Assembly (NCBI GenBank): GCA_946481315.1
Contig: CAMLMH010000001.1
Location: forward strand, 620,001-684,000
Source of the DNA: an uncultured Bacteriovorax sp.
GTDB taxonomy: Bacteria > Bdellovibrionota > Bacteriovoracia > Bacteriovoracales > Bacteriovoracaceae
Length of the DNA: 64,000 nucleotides
Reading direction: 5' to 3'
Shown: positions 35,418 through 44,752 of the stretch, in pieces
How the letters are laid out: every line of letters starts with the position of its first letter
Numbering within the stretch: the stretch's first letter is position 1
Notes under the pieces: generated by a model
What the model was told of the DNA's origin: nothing
What the model saw: only the letters and a program-made list of their open reading frames with translations
The model's database searches: none
Made by a program: the position numbers and the translations under genes

Positions 35418-36185
35418 GTGAAGAGGATAACTGCCAGAAAGGCCTGGAATGGGACAGTGTATTTAGGCTTGTCTCTTCTTTTGACGTCCTGTTCATCACT
35501 TTGGCTTCACCGCGAACAAACTGTCGATTCCGCATTACATGAGGGCGTGAAAACCGGAGCGACTGTTCCTAAAGAGCAGTACGACGAGTTAGCCCGTAAA
35601 TATCAGGATCTGCTTGCCCAATCAAAGACTATGGCCACGAAAGTAACAGTGGAGAGTGCTCCTGTTATTACTGATGATCAAAAGAAACCTGAACTGGAAG
35701 GAACAACTTCATTGGATCCCTCTGAACTAGTCAATAAGATTGACAGCAGCATACCAGATGCTGTCTCCGATACTCCGGTGGCCAAAGCTCTCTCTACCGG
35801 TCCGGCCATTCCAACATCTTTAGGTGTTCAGACTGTCAATTACACCGATGATATTGATGACCAGATTGTGCGGCTGAGGGAAGTACAGGATCTGATTAAG
35901 GTAAATAAATTTGAACAGGCCTTAGTGATCTTAAAAGAGCTGGAGACCAGCCGCGAAAAACAAATCGTAGTCCGGGCTAAAATGATGTTGGGTGATCTGC
36001 TCTTTAATCAGGGGGAATTTGATCTCGCTTCGCAAGTCTACGAAGAGGTTATTAATAAATACGCTTTCTCCGGTCTTGTGTTAAAGGCCCTGGGAAAGCT
36101 GATTGTGTGTAGTGAAAAATTGAAACAACCTGAACGTCAGGCCAAATATTATTCTCTCCTGCATGACTTTTTTGAGGCTGGCTAA
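35418..36185 (+). CDS. Lipoprotein with C-terminal TPR-like region
   Basis: 255 residues starting at GTG behind GGAGGACAAAAA. A lipobox (LLTSC, Cys near residue 25) follows a positively charged N-terminus. The middle is Thr/Ser/Asp-rich and flexible; the last 100 residues (IVRLREVQDLIKVNKFEQALVILKEL onward) look like two to three TPR-type helix pairs. It lies five bases ahead of the large LysM protein, so they are probably partners: a lipoprotein scaffold plus a wall-binding protein. Confidence 0.65.
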   Translation: MKRITARKAWNGTVYLGLSLLLTSCSSLWLHREQTVDSALHEGVKTGATVPKEQYDELARKYQDLLAQSKTMATKVTVESAPVITDDQKKPELEGTTSLDPSELVNKIDSSIPDAVSDTPVAKALSTGPAIPTSLGVQTVNYTDDIDDQIVRLREVQDLIKVNKFEQALVILKELETSREKQIVVRAKMMLGDLLFNQGEFDLASQVYEEVINKYAFSGLVLKALGKLIVCSEKLKQPERQAKYYSLLHDFFEAG

Positions 36186-36190
36186 AAAAG

Positions 36191-38350
36191 ATGAGTCTTA
36201 TGAGTAAAAAAACATGCTTTTTATTGTTACTGGCCGCTCTGGCCAGCAAGCATATTGTTGCTCAGGACAGTGTGACTCAGGATTTAGAAGAAGTGAATGT
36301 TTATGAATCACTGAAAAAAACCGGTGATTCACCGGCCGATACCAGTGGTGGCGAAGCCGTGCAGATGTCTACGCTTGAAGAACAGGATGATTTGCAATCG
36401 CTGAAAGAGGATATTGGAGAAGTCGTTTTCGATAAAGACCAGAAGGCTGGCGGCTCACCGGCTGAAACAAAACCAGCTCAGAGTGGAACACTAAATTTAA
36501 AAGAAGCTCAACCACCGCAGGAGACTGCTCAGAAAACGACGGGAGCTGATGATGAGAAAGCCGAAATTACGGCAGATGATTCTGTAAATTTCGATGTTGG
36601 AAATGAAGAAAAAAAGTTGCTGGAACTTTCTAAGTTTGTTCAGCAGAAAATTACACCTAAAGAATGGGATGAATTAGCCGTCAAGGCTAAACAAGATAAA
36701 TATGAAGTTCAGAAAGGGGACTACCTCTGGAAAATTTCTAAAAATCTATTTGGATCCGGTTTTTATTATTCTAAAATCTGGTCTCTTAATCCGCAGATTA
36801 CTAACCCTCACGAAATTGAACCGGGAACTATTCTCGCCTTTGATACGGGGGATGCAGACAATATGCCACAGGTTCAGGTTGGAGCATTTTCGGATGACGA
36901 TATTGCCATGGCTAAACCAGGTGGAACATATACCAGCAGTGATGACCGTAATCGACCTTCGTGGTTAGATGAGAGAAAAAAATTAATCGATCAGGGCGTT
37001 TATTTCCAGTTTGCCTCAGAAGAAACTTATGAGGATCTCGAGCGGCTTGAAAAAATGCAGAAAAATACCGAGCACGAGAAATATGACCCGCCTATCTCGG
37101 CCATATCCATTGAAGAGCCAGCAGAAGTTTATGACAGCGCCGGCTTTGATAAGAACGATAAAATTGTCTTCAATTATCGCGAAGGATTCTTCCTGAATTC
37201 CTTTATCACTACTAATGCCGTTCAGGACTTAGGAGAAATAAAGGCATCTGCCAAAGAATCGGTGTTCATGCATAAGTTCGATACTATTTACGTGACCTTT
37301 GATAAAACAACTAAAGTTAAACCGGGCGATATGTTCTCTGTTTATACTGCTGGTGGAGAAATTAAGCATCCCATCTCTGATCGTGCCGGTTTTCTTTATA
37401 CGACAACCGCACAAATCAAAGCTGTCCGTAAAATTGATGATGTTTGGGAATGTACGATTGAAGACCAGTCGGGAATCGTTCAGCGTCGTGACCGAATAAC
37501 AGTGTTTACTCCAAAGATCGGAAAAATTGCACGTACGTTCAGTAAACGTAATGTTGAAGCAGCCGTCATAGGCAGTTATCGCGAATCTCTTAGCGGTATG
37601 TCTTTCGGTGACGTTGTCTACATTGATCGTGGCCGTGCTGACGGAGTGGAGTTGGGGAACGTTTTTGACATTTATTCCTTCGTGGATCGGGGAACGCAAA
37701 GAAAAATTACTCCGAGTCCAACTTATAAAATTGGTGAGTTAACCGTTATCAATATCACTGACAACTTTGCTACAGCACTGGTTACTGCTTCATCAAACGA
37801 AATTGCTCTAGGGAGCATTGCAGTTACCCGCACGCAGGAAGAACAAGCGCGTAGCTTAAGGCTAAAAAACAGAGATAAAATCAATGACGTGAAAAAACTT
37901 GAAGGAAAAGCTCTGGAAGAACTAGACGTTGAGCTTAACCTTGATGATGTCAGTCAAGATATTCTCAATAAAGCTGATAAGATTCAGTTGACCGAAGACG
38001 AACTGGAAGAATTAGAGCGTCAAGAGCGTGATAAATCAGTTATCAAGGATTCGGAGCGTGATGTTCGTGAGCTTGATCGGTTAGAATCTGAAATTATCGA
38101 TTCTGAGAAATCGCTCAATGAATCTAAGGTGGATGAAGACAAATTCCTTGAACAATCAAGTCTGGAAGATTTGGAGAAGAAAGCAAAACAACCTGATCCA
38201 AATGCTTTTGAGTCAATCAATGAGATTGAAAAAGACATTGGAAGAAAGTATCTTGATGAAGATATTAATAACAAGGAAAATCCATACGGTCTGACAGAGT
38301 TTGACCTTGAAGAAGTGGATGAGTTGTTGAATACTGATTCCAAAAAATAA
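36191..38350 (+). CDS. Large exported LysM-domain protein
   Basis: 719 residues. A signal peptide (ending near HIVAQDS) is followed by an acidic low-complexity part (about 25-160), one LysM domain (YEVQKGDYLWKISKNLFG to IEPGTILAF, about 177-218), a middle region with two beta-rich domains (about 310-560) and a long, strongly acidic helical tail (560-719, Glu/Asp/Leu-rich). LysM suggests binding to peptidoglycan. Repeated GxVxxDRGRxDGVELGNVFDIY-like text around 485-505 recalls modules of exported proteins that follow LysM in myxobacterial and bdellovibrio genomes, but no family name can be given. topA starts 23 bases after its stop. Confidence 0.7.
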   Translation: MSLMSKKTCFLLLLAALASKHIVAQDSVTQDLEEVNVYESLKKTGDSPADTSGGEAVQMSTLEEQDDLQSLKEDIGEVVFDKDQKAGGSPAETKPAQSGTLNLKEAQPPQETAQKTTGADDEKAEITADDSVNFDVGNEEKKLLELSKFVQQKITPKEWDELAVKAKQDKYEVQKGDYLWKISKNLFGSGFYYSKIWSLNPQITNPHEIEPGTILAFDTGDADNMPQVQVGAFSDDDIAMAKPGGTYTSSDDRNRPSWLDERKKLIDQGVYFQFASEETYEDLERLEKMQKNTEHEKYDPPISAISIEEPAEVYDSAGFDKNDKIVFNYREGFFLNSFITTNAVQDLGEIKASAKESVFMHKFDTIYVTFDKTTKVKPGDMFSVYTAGGEIKHPISDRAGFLYTTTAQIKAVRKIDDVWECTIEDQSGIVQRRDRITVFTPKIGKIARTFSKRNVEAAVIGSYRESLSGMSFGDVVYIDRGRADGVELGNVFDIYSFVDRGTQRKITPSPTYKIGELTVINITDNFATALVTASSNEIALGSIAVTRTQEEQARSLRLKNRDKINDVKKLEGKALEELDVELNLDDVSQDILNKADKIQLTEDELEELERQERDKSVIKDSERDVRELDRLESEIIDSEKSLNESKVDEDKFLEQSSLEDLEKKAKQPDPNAFESINEIEKDIGRKYLDEDINNKENPYGLTEFDLEEVDELLNTDSKK

Positions 38351-38373
38351 AAATTAATTACCAAAGGTAAAAT

Positions 38374-40881
38374 ATGTGCGCTAAAGCAGTTGCCAAAAAA
38401 GCGGCTTCAAAAAAAGTCGTGGCAAAAAAAGAAGTGAGCAAAAAAGCTCCTGCTAAAAAAGCAGTACCTGCTAAAAAAGCCGGACGGGCAGTGGCCAAGA
38501 TTAAAGCCGAAGACGTCGAAATGGTCACAAAAGATGCCGGTGGATACGATCTGGTTATCGTAGAGTCTCCGTCCAAAGCAAAAACGATCAAAAAATATTT
38601 AGGCCGTGGTTATCAGGTTGTGGCGAGTAATGGTCACATTAAGGATCTTCCCAAATCTAAACTGGGTGTTGATATAAAAGACGACTTTGCTCTTGATCTG
38701 GTTCCGATTACCGGAAAAAAAGATAAAATTGAAAGAATTCAGGAATTAGCCAAAGACGCCAATGAAATTTATCTCGCGCCCGATATGGACCGCGAAGGAG
38801 AGGCGATCGCTTTCCATCTTGCTGAAGAAATCGGAAAAAAGAAAAAAATTCATCGGGTTGTTTTTAACGCTGTTACAAAAGCAGCCGTTAAAAATGCCAT
38901 TGAGCATCCGACAGAGCTTAATCAGCCAATGTATGATTCCCAAAAAACCCGCCGGGTTCTGGATCGTCTGGTCGGTTATAAAATCTCTCCCATTCTCTGG
39001 GATAAAGTGCAGCGCGGGATTTCTGCCGGCCGAGTGCAGTCCGTAGCTTTAAGAGTTATTGTTGACCGCGAAGAACAAATCAAAAAATTCATACCGGAAA
39101 AATGGTTTTCTCTCCAAGGAGAGCTGGAAAAAAAGGGAATTCCTTTTGAAGTTCGCTATTACGGTGAAGAGGCCGGGAAAAAGACTGAACTTGATGGTGA
39201 TCAGGGTGAAAAACTAGCTAAAAGTATCGTTGCTGATATTAAAGGCAAATCCCTTAAAGTTATTGAAGTTAAGAAAAAAGAAAGACGTCAGAATCCGACC
39301 GCTCCATTTACGACATCAAAACTTCAACAGGAAGCAGCTCACAAGCTGGGCTTCACTGCTAAAAGAACCATGATGGTTGCGCAAATGTTATACGAAGGGG
39401 TTCAGCTTCGCGATCACGGCCTTCAGGGTTTGATCACTTATATGCGTACCGACTCAGTCAGAACAGAACCGGAAGCCATGAAGTCGGTTCGCGACTTCAT
39501 TAAAAAGAAATACGGAAAAGATTTTCTTTCAAGTGAAGAGATCGTTTATAAAAAGAAAGGCACAAGTAAAGTTCAGGACGCCCACGAGGCCATCCGTCCT
39601 ACTAACCTGGAGTTCACACCGGATGAAGTCCGCGGTGACCTCGATGCCGACCAACAAAAGCTTTATGAACTTATCTGGAATAAATTTATCTCCAGCCAAA
39701 TGTCACCAGCGGTGATTGATCAGACAACGGTCACGTTCGAAGCCGGCGGACATTTCTTTAAATCAAACGGTTCCATCGTTAAATTTCCGGGTTTCAGAAC
39801 AGTTTACCTGGAATCAATGGCCGAAAAACAAAGCAGAAAGGACGAAGATCAGGAAGAACAGGACGAACCAAAAACTGGTCTCTTGCCTGATATTGCCGAA
39901 GGTGAAACGTTTGCTCAGAAAAAAGCGATCGCCTCTGAAGAGCACTGGACCTCACCACCACCAAGGTTTAATGAAGCATCTCTTGTCAAAGCACTGGAAG
40001 AACAGGGGATTGGTCGTCCATCGACATACGCGGCGATTATTTCCAACATCCAGGATCGTAATTACGTTGAAAAAATTGAAAACCGTTTCATTCCGACGGA
40101 ATTAGGAAACGTTGTCTGCAAAATGTTAGTAGAGAGTTTCCCTGACGTTATGGATATTGAATTCACAGCTAAAGTTGAAGAGCTTCTCGATAAAATCGAA
40201 GAAGGCGATGTCAGCTGGAAAAAAGTATTAAGAGAGTTCTGGAAAACTTTTGAACTGACACTGGAAAAAGCTAAAGAGGAAATGAAAAACCTCAAGAAGC
40301 AGTCTATCCCGACTGGCGTTCACTGTCGTAAATGTAAAGACGGTGAATATCAGATTAAATGGGGTAAAAATGGTCAGTTCCTGGCCTGCTCTAACTATCC
40401 GGACTGTAACAGTACTGAAGATTTCAAAAAATCACTCGATGGTAAGATCACTATCGTAGAAAAAGAATTTGCCAAAGAAGCCTGCCCGACTTGTGGTAAA
40501 AGGATGGCGATTAAAAAAGGCAAGTACGGAAAATTCCTCGCCTGTGAAGAATATCCAACCTGCGCAACCACACTGCCATTTACACTTGATGTTCAGTGTC
40601 CTCTTTGTAAAGTTGGTAAATTCGCTGAAAAGAAAAGCCGTTTCGGAAAACTCTTTTACGGTTGTTCAAATTATCCGGCCTGTTCAAACGCTATGTGGAC
40701 TAAGCCTTATGCCTTTGACTGTGAAGCCTGTGGTAATCCAGTGATGGGTGAGAAGTTCACCAAGAAAAACGGCAAGCAACTGGAGTGTCCGAAGTGCCGC
40801 CATCGCGTGGACATTGCCGATACACCATTCAAAGAAGCCGATGAAGAAACCGAAATGGAAGAAGTGAGTCTCGACGTTTAG
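38374..40881 (+). CDS. topA: DNA topoisomerase I
   Basis: 835 residues. Type IA enzyme that relaxes negative supercoils. The N-terminus has a Lys/Ala-rich extension of about 50 residues (KKAASKKVVAKKEVSKKAP), unusual for TopA and like a histone-H1-type tail. Then follow Toprim (YDLVIVESPSKAKTI; APDMDREGEAIAF), the active-site Tyr in LITYMRTDSVR (about residue 355) and three to four C-terminal zinc ribbons from about residue 650 (CRKCKDGEYQ, CPTCGKRMAI, CPLCKVGKF, CEACGNPV with CPKC). The extension may strengthen DNA binding (inference). Confidence 0.96.
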   Translation: MCAKAVAKKAASKKVVAKKEVSKKAPAKKAVPAKKAGRAVAKIKAEDVEMVTKDAGGYDLVIVESPSKAKTIKKYLGRGYQVVASNGHIKDLPKSKLGVDIKDDFALDLVPITGKKDKIERIQELAKDANEIYLAPDMDREGEAIAFHLAEEIGKKKKIHRVVFNAVTKAAVKNAIEHPTELNQPMYDSQKTRRVLDRLVGYKISPILWDKVQRGISAGRVQSVALRVIVDREEQIKKFIPEKWFSLQGELEKKGIPFEVRYYGEEAGKKTELDGDQGEKLAKSIVADIKGKSLKVIEVKKKERRQNPTAPFTTSKLQQEAAHKLGFTAKRTMMVAQMLYEGVQLRDHGLQGLITYMRTDSVRTEPEAMKSVRDFIKKKYGKDFLSSEEIVYKKKGTSKVQDAHEAIRPTNLEFTPDEVRGDLDADQQKLYELIWNKFISSQMSPAVIDQTTVTFEAGGHFFKSNGSIVKFPGFRTVYLESMAEKQSRKDEDQEEQDEPKTGLLPDIAEGETFAQKKAIASEEHWTSPPPRFNEASLVKALEEQGIGRPSTYAAIISNIQDRNYVEKIENRFIPTELGNVVCKMLVESFPDVMDIEFTAKVEELLDKIEEGDVSWKKVLREFWKTFELTLEKAKEEMKNLKKQSIPTGVHCRKCKDGEYQIKWGKNGQFLACSNYPDCNSTEDFKKSLDGKITIVEKEFAKEACPTCGKRMAIKKGKYGKFLACEEYPTCATTLPFTLDVQCPLCKVGKFAEKKSRFGKLFYGCSNYPACSNAMWTKPYAFDCEACGNPVMGEKFTKKNGKQLECPKCRHRVDIADTPFKEADEETEMEEVSLDV

Positions 40882-40911
40882 GGCCGTCGACACTCACTTA
40901 TCTTCTTCCTG

Positions 40912-42915
40912 CTAGAAAATGTATTTAATAGAACTCATCATACGTTTTTCGGTTGCTGTCTGGCTCAAGCCTTTAGTTTCATTATTTCCTTTGCGCTGAA
41001 TTTGCTCGTAAGCTAATTGAAGGCTTAATTTCTTAGTCAGAGCGTATTCAACAGACACTCTGTTAACTGCAATTGAGTCGCTGTAATCGTCAGGCGAAGA
41101 CCCATCCAGCCTGTGTCTGCTGTTAAGACTTTTCGCATTTGAGAATTGTCCTGAGTAAGCAACGGTTACTCTTCCATATTCGACCGCAATTGAAGCGAGT
41201 GTAGATGAGCCCAATCCCCAGTAGTATCCGCGTTTCTTCATAATGCCCGGCTGGTCATCCAGATTTCCGCCACCGGCGAGCATTGGCTGTATGGCCAAAG
41301 CTTTTACCATTGAAAAATCACCATAAATGGCGAAGTCTGCGCGAATGTTAAAACCTTTGTAATAAATGTTGGCGTGAGCGTTGGCACCTAAAATTCCAAC
41401 GGTACCAAAGAAATCATCATTTTTTGTTCCTTCGCCTGCTCCACGATCCCGGTGAGTCGAAGCCGAACCCAGGCCGAAAACAAAGTCATATCCACGAAGC
41501 TGTCCCCGTTCATCTACCTTAATATCTTTTTTGTGATAAGCGGCCATGACAACTTGAGCGATGACGGCGAAGTCTACCGTTCCGTTGTTACCACCAAGTT
41601 CAACAAACATTTTAGAGATGGATGAATCCAGAACTATTTTTGCATCCTGACCTTCTTTTCCATAACCTTTAAGATTGATAACTTCTGCATTCATGGCAAA
41701 GTTAGCAGTTTTATTTTCTTCCGGATTAAAGGCTTTCTGTCCTTTTTCCAGTCCGATTTGCACTGAAATTTCGGACCAGCGAGGTTTTTTACAGTCCGGT
41801 TGAGCATGATATTTATCTTTTTTAAATTTTGCATCCAGGCCATGGTTGACTGCCAGATTGGGATTAATCACATAGGCCAGTGATTTGGCCGCAATACCAC
41901 TTTTTTGGATCAAGGCACATGAAATCTGGTAAGTTGCTTCGCCAATAACATATCCACCGATTGGAGTGAGGATTTGGTCATTAATGGAGAATACTTCGTG
42001 GTATTCCATAAATTCCCACACAGCGGATGAAGCTTGAGTAATGAGGAAAGATTCCAGTGCGTTGAAGCCATTTGAGCGGGCGACTTGATAGTACATTACC
42101 CCTGCATAGACATGTCCGTAATTTGAAGCTTTGTCATTATCATCGTACAACCATGCTTCACCGTTAAATTTCTTCTTAATACCATCGCGGAATCCGTAGT
42201 CGAAATCTTGTCTCATAAGAACCAGGTTCTTATAGTAAATTCCCATTGCTGCAGAAAGAAGAACTCCGATCTCAACTCCCGTACGGAGATAGTTTTTTTT
42301 GCGCACACTTTCGTTTTCGAACAGTGTATAAGCATTTTCAAATGAAATAACACTATTGGTTCGTTTGTCGACGAAGGCCTGTTTCTCTTCATTAAACCCA
42401 ACTTCTTCGGATTCATTGAGACCATTCATTAACAGACCGGCCTTATACCCGTCCTCATGGGCAACATAGAAAAAGAAGTTTGTCAGGGCTTTATTAAACG
42501 CATCGGTTTGAGAGAATTTAGCTTTATCGTCTTTTATAAAAGACCAACCGAGGGATTTGAAATCCGATTCGTGTTTTCTTTGCCAGTTAGTAACATCCAC
42601 CCCAAGCTTTTCGTTTTTTTCGCGGATAATTCGTACATGGAAATCATTTTGACGGCTGAGGTTGTTTAGGCCGGCATCCATGAAATTGTCTGTATTGAAC
42701 TCACGGCAGATTACGTTAACACCGGAAGAGACAATATCTCTTGCAAGCGAATAGACCTGATTACAAATACTACGTTTCCATTCCCGGCTGTTATTCTCCT
42801 TGAGGTCTCCAACTGAAACGACGATGCGTTTAGGTATGTCCGCAGCTTCAGCATGAGCTGAACACAGGAACGAAAGAGTTAAGGAAAATAAAATACATGA
42901 AATGAAGGATTTCAT
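40912..42915 (-). CDS. DUF3943-like exported outer-membrane protein
   Basis: 667 residues with a signal peptide (ending near HAEAAD). The central part (around 265-330) reads YAGVMYYQVARSNGFNALES, then SAVWEFMEYHEVFSINDQI and TPIGGYVIGE, which matches the general pattern of DUF3943 proteins (Asn/Gly-rich, WEF, SINDxxxTPxGG). The C-terminal third shows alternating strands ending in aromatic F, as in a beta-barrel. Residues 40-230 are unassigned and may be a periplasmic domain. Function of the family is unknown. Confidence 0.65.
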   Translation of the reverse strand: MKSFISCILFSLTLSFLCSAHAEAADIPKRIVVSVGDLKENNSREWKRSICNQVYSLARDIVSSGVNVICREFNTDNFMDAGLNNLSRQNDFHVRIIREKNEKLGVDVTNWQRKHESDFKSLGWSFIKDDKAKFSQTDAFNKALTNFFFYVAHEDGYKAGLLMNGLNESEEVGFNEEKQAFVDKRTNSVISFENAYTLFENESVRKKNYLRTGVEIGVLLSAAMGIYYKNLVLMRQDFDYGFRDGIKKKFNGEAWLYDDNDKASNYGHVYAGVMYYQVARSNGFNALESFLITQASSAVWEFMEYHEVFSINDQILTPIGGYVIGEATYQISCALIQKSGIAAKSLAYVINPNLAVNHGLDAKFKKDKYHAQPDCKKPRWSEISVQIGLEKGQKAFNPEENKTANFAMNAEVINLKGYGKEGQDAKIVLDSSISKMFVELGGNNGTVDFAVIAQVVMAAYHKKDIKVDERGQLRGYDFVFGLGSASTHRDRGAGEGTKNDDFFGTVGILGANAHANIYYKGFNIRADFAIYGDFSMVKALAIQPMLAGGGNLDDQPGIMKKRGYYWGLGSSTLASIAVEYGRVTVAYSGQFSNAKSLNSRHRLDGSSPDDYSDSIAVNRVSVEYALTKKLSLQLAYEQIQRKGNNETKGLSQTATEKRMMSSIKYIF

Positions 42916-43050
42916 ATAAACCTCTATAAAACGTGAATTGCCAGTTTATAGAGCAAAGAATGTGCCTGAATGAGGCATTAGCAGTTAAGCCAGCTTAAAA
43001 GCAGAAAATCAGGATTAGAAATGGAAAAGTGTCTATATTTTAGACAGCTG

Positions 43051-44022
43051 TTACAAACTTCCACAAAGAGGAGAGACGGGGCGTACTTTGTTCTCATACA
43101 GGCATGTTTCAATGAAACTAAGAGTGTCCTTTGCTCGAGTTTTGACCTGTTCACGACTCTGCTCAACTTCCTGCAGGTGAGAAGACTTCAGATCTTTCAT
43201 TGGAACGGGAAATAATTGCAGACGAAACATAAAATAATCTGCCAGAGCATTGGCCACTTCCAGATTACCGTAGGAAAAAGGAGCGATGGCCAAAAACCAG
43301 CGACGCATATCTGCCATATAAGCGGTAGGAGTGATATCTTCTGCCATTCCTTTTTCAAAACGAATCAGCATGTCGTTATAGTCATTGAGCCATCGAGTGA
43401 GCTCTTCTTTCATGCTGGCACCTTTGTAATAAACAAGTGTACCGGAATATGCTCCCTTTGCTCCCGGACAAGGAAGTACATTTTCAATTTCAAGTAATGG
43501 ATAATTCTCCACACTACGAAGATCCGGATCGCCTAGATAAGTAAGTGTAGCTTCGTTTAATACATTATCCTGACAGCTAAAATGTTCCCGAGGATTTGTT
43601 ATTCCCTGAGATGTCCGCAATTTTCCAGCATCAGTACCCACGGTCGCGATTAATCCTTTGGAAGAAAAGAGACTTTTGTGGAGTTTAAGGACGTCCTGAG
43701 GTTGCAGGTAAATAGTGTTTAGAGATTGAATAAATTTTTGTCCATTTTGCCATTTCAGCAATTCTGGACTCTGTAATTCATTGCTCGATAAAGGCTGCGT
43801 TGATTTACCTTTAATCTGGGTTAAGACCTCAGAACCCAATGCCCTGGACAGAGCGTACCCTGAGAGCTGTTCAACTTTAATTGAGTACTTCGCCAAATCA
43901 GCTTTAAGGCGCAAATAACGATCCTGCTGCTTACATTCCTCAGGATGATTCTTCAGATTATCGCTGCAGGCAAAACTTGCGGAGGAGGTCATAAAAATGG
44001 CCAGGGCAATCATTTTTCGCAT
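43051..44022 (-). CDS. Exported Fic-like protein with degenerate active site
   Basis: 323 residues. The signal peptide ends near SASFACSD (a possible lipobox, but with poor -3 residue). The mature part has the order of a Fic domain: VLKLHKSLFSSKG and GKLRTSQGI (compare the flap and KxR), a helix WLNDYNDMLIRFEKG, then DMRRWFLAIAPFSYGNLEVANALADYF (written in two parts here: residues 239-247 and 247-263). Compared with HPFxDGNGRxxR, the region 247-258 keeps P, F, G and N but the catalytic His is Ala247, and both Arg and the second Gly are lost. It should therefore not AMPylate by the normal route. The C-terminal tail is polar with two cysteines. Function unknown; likely periplasmic. Confidence 0.6.
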   Translation of the reverse strand: MRKMIALAIFMTSSASFACSDNLKNHPEECKQQDRYLRLKADLAKYSIKVEQLSGYALSRALGSEVLTQIKGKSTQPLSSNELQSPELLKWQNGQKFIQSLNTIYLQPQDVLKLHKSLFSSKGLIATVGTDAGKLRTSQGITNPREHFSCQDNVLNEATLTYLGDPDLRSVENYPLLEIENVLPCPGAKGAYSGTLVYYKGASMKEELTRWLNDYNDMLIRFEKGMAEDITPTAYMADMRRWFLAIAPFSYGNLEVANALADYFMFRLQLFPVPMKDLKSSHLQEVEQSREQVKTRAKDTLSFIETCLYENKVRPVSPLCGSL

Positions 44023-44144
44023 AGGTGATATCTATACCAAAAGGCTGGACATAATAGGGCTGCCCGGGAAAAAATTATAGCCTGAAAGTCCGGGCATAAA
44101 CCCTGAAAATGACAAATCATACAGTAAAACAAGAGGAAGGTCTG

Positions 44145-44594
44145 ATGAAAACAGCAGTTAAATGGAATGAGGGATTAAGCTTTCAGGCATCAGCGGGAAA
44201 CAATTTACTTCCGATCGATGCTAAACCTCCTATGGGGAGAGATAGCGGTGCCACACCGAAAGAACTAGTGGCCATGGCAATCGCCGGATGTTCGGCCATG
44301 GATGTAATCTCCCTCTTAAAAAAATATAAACAGCTCCCGTCAAGTTTCAGCGTGGAGGCGGATGTTGAGCAGACTGATCCATCAGAACAACCAGTAGTGT
44401 TCAAAACTGTTTCCCTAAATTTTGTGATTGAAGGTAATGTCGAATCAGACCGGGCGGTAGAAGCAGTCACTTTATCGATGACAAAGTATTGCGGAGTCGC
44501 GGCGATGATTGCTAAAGGGTGTCCGATTGACTACACCATTACCCTTAATCAAAAAAATGTCTATGCAGGACGAGCTGTGTTTAACACTCTTTAG
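44145..44594 (+). CDS. OsmC-family peroxiredoxin-like protein
   Basis: 149 residues from the ATG behind AGAGGAAGG. The family core is visible: GRDSGATPKELVAMAIAGCSAMDV with the first Cys, then KYCGVAAMIAKGCPI with the second Cys pair area. OsmC/Ohr proteins reduce organic hydroperoxides through a redox Cys pair. The sequence is of the OsmC/YhfA type (whole-gene small form). It stands alone. Confidence 0.85.
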   Translation: MKTAVKWNEGLSFQASAGNNLLPIDAKPPMGRDSGATPKELVAMAIAGCSAMDVISLLKKYKQLPSSFSVEADVEQTDPSEQPVVFKTVSLNFVIEGNVESDRAVEAVTLSMTKYCGVAAMIAKGCPIDYTITLNQKNVYAGRAVFNTL

Positions 44595-44752
44595 ATTCCG
44601 CTATACATAATTCCTGCAGTAATAATTTTTGACTCCTGATCGACTTAAGAGTGTGATGAAAAATTCACATGAAAAAAGAATATTTAAGTCCTATTGTTCT
44701 CAGCTAATTTTTTTAAAGTGACGATGAACATTCAAACATTGGAGCTTTAATT

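Noticed and set aside
44640..44670. GTGA-N8-TCAC inverted repeat upstream of the MCP gene
   Set aside because: Only four pairs, no promoter in a consistent position; likely chance.
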